From positions 1 through 61,119 of the forward strand of contig SFNY01000006.1 of assembly GCA_004554085.1 (NCBI GenBank): 61,119 nt of DNA. Direction: 5' to 3'. Of this stretch, positions 56,216 through 61,119 are shown in pieces (the first letter of the stretch is position 1; every line of letters starts with the position of its first letter). A model generated the notes under the pieces. The model had not been told where the DNA came from and made no database searches. It saw only the letters and a list, made by a program, of their open reading frames with translations. Source of the stretch: Clostridiales bacterium (GTDB taxonomy: Bacteria; Bacillota; Clostridia; Christensenellales; Aristaeellaceae). The position numbers and the translations under genes were made by a program.

Positions 56216-58849
56216 TTACTTCTTCGCCCTGCGCTGGAGGAGCTTCACCAGCTCCACCACGGGCAGCACGCACGCGCCCAGGCCGATGGCGACCAGGTAC
56301 TCCACGAAGCTCACGCTGGTGAAGCCAAAGGCGGTGGCCAGCAGCGGAATCTCGCACACGGCGGTGGTTGCGACCAGCGTGAACAGCGCCGCGCCCAGCA
56401 GCATCTTATTGACGTTGCCCAGCGCAAAGATGCTGCCGCGCTGGGAACGCATGTTGAAGCTATGGAAGATTTCGGCCATGGACATGGTCATGAAGGCCAT
56501 GGTCATGCCGTCGGGACTGTTGGCGATCTCCCACGCGCCGCTCTCCATGAAGTGGCCGATGAAGTAGCTCAGCAGCGTCAGCGCCGCGACCAGCAGGCCC
56601 TGATAGGCCACGTCCACGCCCATGCCCCCGGCGAACACGCCCTCCTTCGAGGAGCGGGGCTTGCGCTGCATCACGTCCTTCTCCGCCTTCTCCATGCCCA
56701 GCGCCAGCGCCGGGAAGCAGTCGGTGATCAGGTTGATCCATAGCAGGTGCACCGGCTTGAGCACCGTGAAGCCCATCAGCGTCGCCACGAAGATGGCGAT
56801 GACCTCGCTCATGTTGGACCCCAGCAGGAACTGGATGGCCTTGCGGATGTTGTCGTAGATGCGGCGGCCCTCCTCCACCGCGCCGACGATGGTGGCGAAG
56901 TTGTCGTCCGCCAGCACCATGTCCGCCACGTTCTTGGTGACGTCGGTTCCGGTGATTCCCATGCCCACGCCAATATCCGCAGACTTGATGGAGGGCGCGT
57001 CGTTCACGCCGTCGCCGGTCATGGCAGTCACATAGCCCGCGCCGCGCCAGGCGTTGACGATGCGCGTCTTGTGCTCGGGCTGCACCCGAGCGTAGACGGA
57101 GATGTCGCGGAACGCCTTGCCGAAGGCCTCGTCGTCCATCTCATCCAGCTGCGCGCCGGTGATGGCCCGCATGCCGTCCGTAAGGATGCCCAGCTCCTTC
57201 GCGATGGCCACGGCGGTGTCCACGTGGTCACCAGTGATCATGATGGGCCGGATGCCGGCGCTGCGGCACTCCTGAATCGCCAGCTTGACCTCCGGGCGCA
57301 CGGGATCGATCATGCCGGTGAGGCCGATGAAGCACAGCTCTTTTTCCAGATCGGACGGTTCGAGGAATGCAGGCATGTCGTCCCACGTCCGCTGGGCGCA
57401 GGCCAGCACGCGCAGCGCACGATCCGCCATGCCCTTGTTGGCAGAAAGGATTGCATCCCGATCCGCCTTCGTCATGGGCGCGACTTCGCCGTTCTTCAGC
57501 ATGCAGGTGCAGCGGTCCAGCACCATGTCCGGCGCACCCTTGGTGAACTGGATGTAAGCGTCGCCGCTCTTGTGCACCGTGGACATCATCTTGCGCCCGG
57601 AATCGAAGGGCGCCTCGCCGCAGCGGGGCAGCGCCTCCTTGAGCTCCGGCTTGGGCAGGTTCAGCTTGCCCGCCCAGGCGACCAGCGCGGCCTCGGTAGG
57701 CTCACCGGTAACCTCGCCGTCCTCGCTCATCTCCGCGTCGCTGCACAGCGCCATGGCCTTGGCAAGCAGCTGCTCGTCGGAGCCGTAGTGCTCCACCACG
57801 GTCATCTTGTTCTGTGTCAGCGTGCCGGTCTTGTCGGAGCAGATGATCTGCGCGCAGCCCAGGGTCTCCACGGCGGTCAGGCGGCGGATGATGGCGTTGC
57901 GCTTCGACATGTTCGTCACGCCGATGGACAGCACCACCGTGACCACCGCCGCAAGGCCCTCAGGGATGGCGGCAACCGCCAGCGACACGGCAACCATGAA
58001 GGAATTCACCATCGCATCCAGCGTAAAGCCGCCCGCGCGCAGCAGCTGCACGCCAAAGATCACCACGCAGATGCCCAGCACCAGCCAGGTCAGCACCCGG
58101 GAGAGCTGGCTGAGCTTGCGCTGCAGCGGGGTCTGACCGTCCTCGGCCTTTGCCAGCGCATCGGCGATCTTGCCCATCTCGCTGTCCATGCCGGTGGCCG
58201 TGACCACCGCAACGCCGCGGCCGTAGGCCACGCTGGAACCCATGTAGACCATGTTCTTGCGGTCGCCCAGGGGCACGTCCTTTGCCTCCGGGGCGAGATT
58301 GATGGCGTCGATGAGCTTCGTCACCGGCACCGATTCGCCCGTGAGCGCCGATTCCTCAATCTGCAAACTGGCGCACTCGATCAACCGCCCGTCGGCAGGC
58401 ACCGCATCTCCCGCCTCCAGCAGCACCACGTCGCCCACCACCAGCTCCTCGCTGCGCACGATCTGAACTTTCCCGTCGCGCAGCACCTTGGAGGTTGCCG
58501 CCGACATCTCCTGAAGGGCCTCGATGGCGCGCTCGGCCTTGTTCTCCTGATACACGCCCAGCACGGCGTTGATCAGCACCACGGCCAGGATGATGATGAC
58601 GTCGGCGAAGCTCTCGCCCTCCACCACCGCCAGCACGCCGCTGACCAGCGCCGCCGCCAGCAGAATCAGGATCATCGGGTCCGCCATCTGCTTGAAGAAG
58701 CGCTTGACGAGGGAATCCTTCTTCGCCTCGGCGAGCTTGTTCTTGCCGTTGGCCGCAAGCCGCTGCTGCGCCTCCGCAGAAGTAAGGCCCTCGCGGCTGC
58801 TTTGGGCCTGTTCCAACGCCCGTTCCACGTCCTCGCAATAGAGTTTCAT
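56216..58849 (-). CDS. Cation-transporting P-type ATPase (Ca2+/Mn2+ type)
   Basis: An 877-residue P2-type ATPase. An N-terminal cation-ATPase domain (LEQAQSSREGLTSAEAQQRL) is followed by ten TM segments. The actuator has TGES, the phosphorylation site is CSDKTGTLTQNKMTVV, KGAPD is in the nucleotide domain, and MTGDGVNDAPSIKSADIGVGMG is the hinge. VAAIPEGLAAVVT in TM4 carries the ion-binding Pro-Glu-Gly. By sequence it is a SERCA/PMR1-like Ca2+ exporter. A yybP-ykoY riboswitch in its leader suggests Mn2+ export in cells. GGGAGGAGTCAG precedes the ATG. Confidence 0.94.
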   Translation of the reverse strand: MKLYCEDVERALEQAQSSREGLTSAEAQQRLAANGKNKLAEAKKDSLVKRFFKQMADPMILILLAAALVSGVLAVVEGESFADVIIILAVVLINAVLGVYQENKAERAIEALQEMSAATSKVLRDGKVQIVRSEELVVGDVVLLEAGDAVPADGRLIECASLQIEESALTGESVPVTKLIDAINLAPEAKDVPLGDRKNMVYMGSSVAYGRGVAVVTATGMDSEMGKIADALAKAEDGQTPLQRKLSQLSRVLTWLVLGICVVIFGVQLLRAGGFTLDAMVNSFMVAVSLAVAAIPEGLAAVVTVVLSIGVTNMSKRNAIIRRLTAVETLGCAQIICSDKTGTLTQNKMTVVEHYGSDEQLLAKAMALCSDAEMSEDGEVTGEPTEAALVAWAGKLNLPKPELKEALPRCGEAPFDSGRKMMSTVHKSGDAYIQFTKGAPDMVLDRCTCMLKNGEVAPMTKADRDAILSANKGMADRALRVLACAQRTWDDMPAFLEPSDLEKELCFIGLTGMIDPVRPEVKLAIQECRSAGIRPIMITGDHVDTAVAIAKELGILTDGMRAITGAQLDEMDDEAFGKAFRDISVYARVQPEHKTRIVNAWRGAGYVTAMTGDGVNDAPSIKSADIGVGMGITGTDVTKNVADMVLADDNFATIVGAVEEGRRIYDNIRKAIQFLLGSNMSEVIAIFVATLMGFTVLKPVHLLWINLITDCFPALALGMEKAEKDVMQRKPRSSKEGVFAGGMGVDVAYQGLLVAALTLLSYFIGHFMESGAWEIANSPDGMTMAFMTMSMAEIFHSFNMRSQRGSIFALGNVNKMLLGAALFTLVATTAVCEIPLLATAFGFTSVSFVEYLVAIGLGACVLPVVELVKLLQRRAKK

Positions 58850-58887
58850 CTGACTCCTCCCTTTCTGTGCATCCGTGAGAAGATAGC

Positions 58888-58926
58888 AAAAAGACTCACG
58901 GATAGGTCTATCCTATCCATGAGTCT
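58888..58926 (-). terminator. Riboswitch expression-platform terminator
   Basis: Minus strand AGACTCATGGATAGG pairs with CCTATCCGTGAGTCT around ATAGA and is followed by TTTTT. Its 5' arm contains CTCAT (58923-58919), which also forms aptamer helix P1, so the two structures exclude each other. Confidence 0.85.
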
Positions 58927-59008
58927 GGTCATTTAATCCAAGCCAGACCGCATCGCGGCCATGCATGTTGACTTGTCACAGATCGCTCTGCTGACTACTC
59001 CCTCATTG
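58919..59008 (-). promoter_or_regulatory. yybP-ykoY (manganese) riboswitch aptamer
   Basis: On the minus strand the leader contains ATGAGGGAGTAG, matching the conserved GGGGAGUAG loop, then a hairpin, then GTCAACATGCATGG and GCTTGG-type segments like those of the family. P1 forms from ATGAG (59006-59002) and CTCAT (58923-58919). Holding P1 closed by Mn2+ would prevent the following terminator, turning the ATPase gene on. Recognised by eye without a covariance model. Confidence 0.75.
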
Positions 59009-59019
59009 AAGGTAGCTCT

Positions 59020-59048
59020 ATCATACCATCCCATCCGGCCCCTGTCAA
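59020..59048 (-). promoter_or_regulatory. Promoter of the riboswitch-ATPase gene
   Basis: Minus strand TTGACA (59048-59043), 17-bp spacer, TATGAT (59025-59020). The leader is about 165 nt, enough for aptamer plus terminator. Confidence 0.85.
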
Positions 59049-59056
59049 CCGCGGTC

Positions 59057-60541
59057 TCATGTTAATTTTGTCATTTCCCCTGCAAGCGCCTGCCGCAGCG
59101 CCTTCGCCCGGCGCTCGGGGTCCGCGCCGGAGCGCAGCGCCTCCAATGGCTCGGGCATATTGGCCTTCAGGAAGCGCAGCGTCGTCTGGTTGCGCTCCAA
59201 CTCGGAGAGGAAGATCACCCGCACGTGCACGTCCGCGAAGGCCCGCTGCGCAAAGTCCAGCGCATGCGAAAGCTCCCGCAGAAGCGCCATGCGCCGGTTC
59301 AATGCATCCGCTTCTGCGAGACGGACCTGCTCCATCAGCGCCGCCTGGGCATCCTCCGCTCCGTAGAAGGCGGCGATGTGTGTGCGAATCTCGCTGTGCA
59401 GCGCCCGCTCCCGGGCCTCCTCCTCAACCGAGATGGCGTTGACCGACCTGCGCACCGCAAGCGCCTTCTCCATGCGCGCAAGAATCGCCCGTGCGGTTTC
59501 GGTGAGCGCTCCATTTCCCTGCTCCCGGAGCACGCCGTCCGCAAAGTGCCGCAGCCGCTGCGCCCGCTCCCGGATCTCCTCCGCAGTGCGTATCCGGGCG
59601 TTCAGCGCGTCGCTGAGCAGCATCGCCGCGCACAGCGCCTCGTCAAAGCCCGCCCGGGCAAAGCGTTCCTCGGCGGCTTCATCCCGACCGTGCAGCACAT
59701 CATCCAGCGAGAAGCCCGCAGCTACGCCCCGGCACAGCGCGTGGTACAGTGAAAAGCGCTCCGCGACCTCGCCGCACTGAAGGTACTGGCCGAACAGCAA
59801 CGCATCCGCCACGCCGCCGTTTTTCTCCAGCGCCAGCATCATGTCCGACAGGTTCATCCAGCTGCGCGCCGTGACGATGCGCTCGCCCTCGGCCCGGAAG
59901 AAGTCCTCCGGGCGCAGGCGCAGATAGCCCCGCACCGAGGGATGCACCTGCCGCTGCGCCGCATACGCCTGCCACGCGTCGAGATCCGGCTCGATCTGAA
60001 GCACCCGCAGCCGATCCAGCGTCACCGGGTCGAAGGCGTGGGCAGATCGGTTGTACTTCTCCGGATTGCCTGCGCACACGATCACCCAGCCCTCCGGCAG
60101 CGCATATTCGCCGAAGCGCTTGTGCTGCAACAGCTCCAGCATCGCCGGGGTCAGCGTCTCGGACACGCAGTTGATCTCGTCCAGAAACAGAATGCCCGAT
60201 GTGCAGCCGCTTGCCTCCATGTGGCGGTAGACCCCGGCCAGCAGCTCGGACATGGTGTACTCCGTGACCGCGCGCTCCTCGCCGCCGAAGCGCCGCGTGC
60301 GAATCTGCGGAAGTCCCAGCGCGCTCTGGCGGGTGTGGTGGGTCATGGTGTAGCTCACCAGGCCCACGCCCAGCCTCCGCGCAACCTGCGCCACCACGTC
60401 CGTCTTGCCCACGCCGGGCGGGCCGATCAGGTACAGCGGCCGCTGGGCCTCGGGCGGAACCAGCGGCATGCCCTTTTCATCCCGCGCCGTGTAGCAGCGC
60501 ACCGCCGTCTCCAGCTGATCGATCGCCTGCTGTATATTCAT
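59057..60541 (-). CDS. MoxR-family AAA+ ATPase
   Basis: A 494-residue protein. Walker A is LIGPPGVGKTDVV near residue 39 and Walker B ILFLDEINC near 118, with sensor 1 CAGNPEKYN and a long C-terminal helical region (about 280-494) rich in Arg/Glu. MoxR ATPases act as chaperone-like motors with vWA-domain partners. Here the gene directly upstream encodes such a protein (13-bp gap). The start at 60541 (MNIQQAIDQLE) is used because GGAGG lies just before it. Confidence 0.88.
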   Translation of the reverse strand: MNIQQAIDQLETAVRCYTARDEKGMPLVPPEAQRPLYLIGPPGVGKTDVVAQVARRLGVGLVSYTMTHHTRQSALGLPQIRTRRFGGEERAVTEYTMSELLAGVYRHMEASGCTSGILFLDEINCVSETLTPAMLELLQHKRFGEYALPEGWVIVCAGNPEKYNRSAHAFDPVTLDRLRVLQIEPDLDAWQAYAAQRQVHPSVRGYLRLRPEDFFRAEGERIVTARSWMNLSDMMLALEKNGGVADALLFGQYLQCGEVAERFSLYHALCRGVAAGFSLDDVLHGRDEAAEERFARAGFDEALCAAMLLSDALNARIRTAEEIRERAQRLRHFADGVLREQGNGALTETARAILARMEKALAVRRSVNAISVEEEARERALHSEIRTHIAAFYGAEDAQAALMEQVRLAEADALNRRMALLRELSHALDFAQRAFADVHVRVIFLSELERNQTTLRFLKANMPEPLEALRSGADPERRAKALRQALAGEMTKLT

Positions 60542-60554
60542 GCATATGCCTCCG

Positions 60555-61119
60555 TCAGTATTCAAAGTATTCGCCTCCCTTTGGAACCGGCGCGTCGATC
60601 ACCAGCCGCCGCACCCAGTCCGGCACGTCGATGTCATCGAAGCGGTGCTTCAGGAAGGCGAAGGTCACCTCATACGACGGTGGTTTGGAGGGAAAGACGC
60701 CCCGTCCGTCGGAGAAGTATAGCATGCCCTTGAGTCCTCGCAGCGCACCGGACGCGATGTGTTCATCGATGCGCTGAAACACCGGGCGGAAGTCGGTTCC
60801 GCCGCCGCCCACGATGGTCAGATCATCGATGTAGCGCTCAAACGCGCGCATGTTGGTGATGCAGTCGTCCCGCTGCACCTTCACGTCGCACTGCAAAATG
60901 CGCAGGTTGAAGCGGCGAAAGAACAGGCCCTCGCTGCACAGGATGTCCCGCGTCAGCTCCAGAAAGCGCTGGGTCAGTCCCCGGGTGCAGGAGCCGGAGG
61001 TGTCGATGGCGATGACCAGCGTGTCGATCCGCTTCTCCTCGCGGTACTCCAGCGGCTCGATCAGCGGCGCGCCGCAGACCGAGCTTCCGTAGAGGTAGAG
61101 CGCGGTCTGGAAGGAATCC
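60555..61119 (-). CDS. vWA-like metal-binding protein, N-terminally cut by the window edge
   Basis: The reading frame is open from the window edge to a stop at 60555, giving 187 residues. It has a MIDAS-type motif DTSGS (VIAIDTSGSCTRG), then a second element VGGGGTDFRPVF and LYFSDGRGVFP, as in the VWA-like DUF2201 family that pairs with MoxR ATPases. The upstream part, usually a DUF2201 N-terminal domain, lies outside. Together with the ATPase it probably forms a chaperone or metal-insertion pair of unknown client. Confidence 0.85.
   Translation of the reverse strand, partial: DSFQTALYLYGSSVCGAPLIEPLEYREEKRIDTLVIAIDTSGSCTRGLTQRFLELTRDILCSEGLFFRRFNLRILQCDVKVQRDDCITNMRAFERYIDDLTIVGGGGTDFRPVFQRIDEHIASGALRGLKGMLYFSDGRGVFPSKPPSYEVTFAFLKHRFDDIDVPDWVRRLVIDAPVPKGGEYFEY

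Overview
This window comes from a GC-rich anaerobic Firmicute, most likely a gut or rumen member of the Clostridia. The evidence is single-chain glycyl-tRNA synthetase, a YitT/DUF2179 protein, B12-dependent glutamate fermentation genes, Gram-positive-style GGAGG ribosome sites, sigma-A promoters with 17-bp spacers, and a decayed IS200/IS605 element. I cannot fix the genus. Because of high GC, many long open frames lie antisense to real genes; they are left out.

Layout. 1-1322: end of a YbaB/EbfC protein, recR and a Pro-Glu-(CAT)-Asp tRNA array with its own promoter and terminator. 1330-1722: no protein gene, but two tandem promoter/terminator units that look like small RNAs. 1738-3807: a Gfo/Idh/MocA oxidoreductase and a secreted C26 peptidase with a structured leader. 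3924-5906: a two-gene operon resembling serine palmitoyltransferase plus a ketosphinganine-type reductase. 6026-6654: broken IS200. 6730-13021: a complete phosphate operon (pstS-C-A-B-phoU-phoB-phoR) whose PstS is circularly permuted. 13219-14669: ECF sigma and membrane anti-sigma pair. 14789-22679: glyQS, hypotheticals, a very acidic membrane protein, glpK, a cysteine-rich protein and yitT. 22739-33422: a giant cyclic beta-glucan-synthase-like enzyme, a two-component system and a secreted protein. 33469-36731: an 11-bp-phased operator array, a radical SAM enzyme, mscS and a D-2-hydroxyacid dehydrogenase.

36787-51006 is one metabolic island read outward from a divergent promoter at about 44150-44230. 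Rightwards: citrate-lyase-type ligase, a P-loop protein, glutamate mutase S/L/E and methylaspartate ammonia-lyase. Leftwards: citDEF-type lyase, class I fumarase-type subunits, a GntR regulator, a CitX-CitG fusion and a DMT transporter. Together these supply every step of the methylaspartate route: glutamate to methylaspartate to mesaconate to citramalate to acetate plus pyruvate. The citrate-lyase and fumarase homologues are therefore better read as citramalate lyase and mesaconase.

51118-61119: M32 carboxypeptidase, folA, MATE exporter, CAP-domain protein, tlyA, a P-type ATPase behind a yybP-ykoY (Mn2+) riboswitch, and a MoxR ATPase with a truncated vWA-like partner at the edge.
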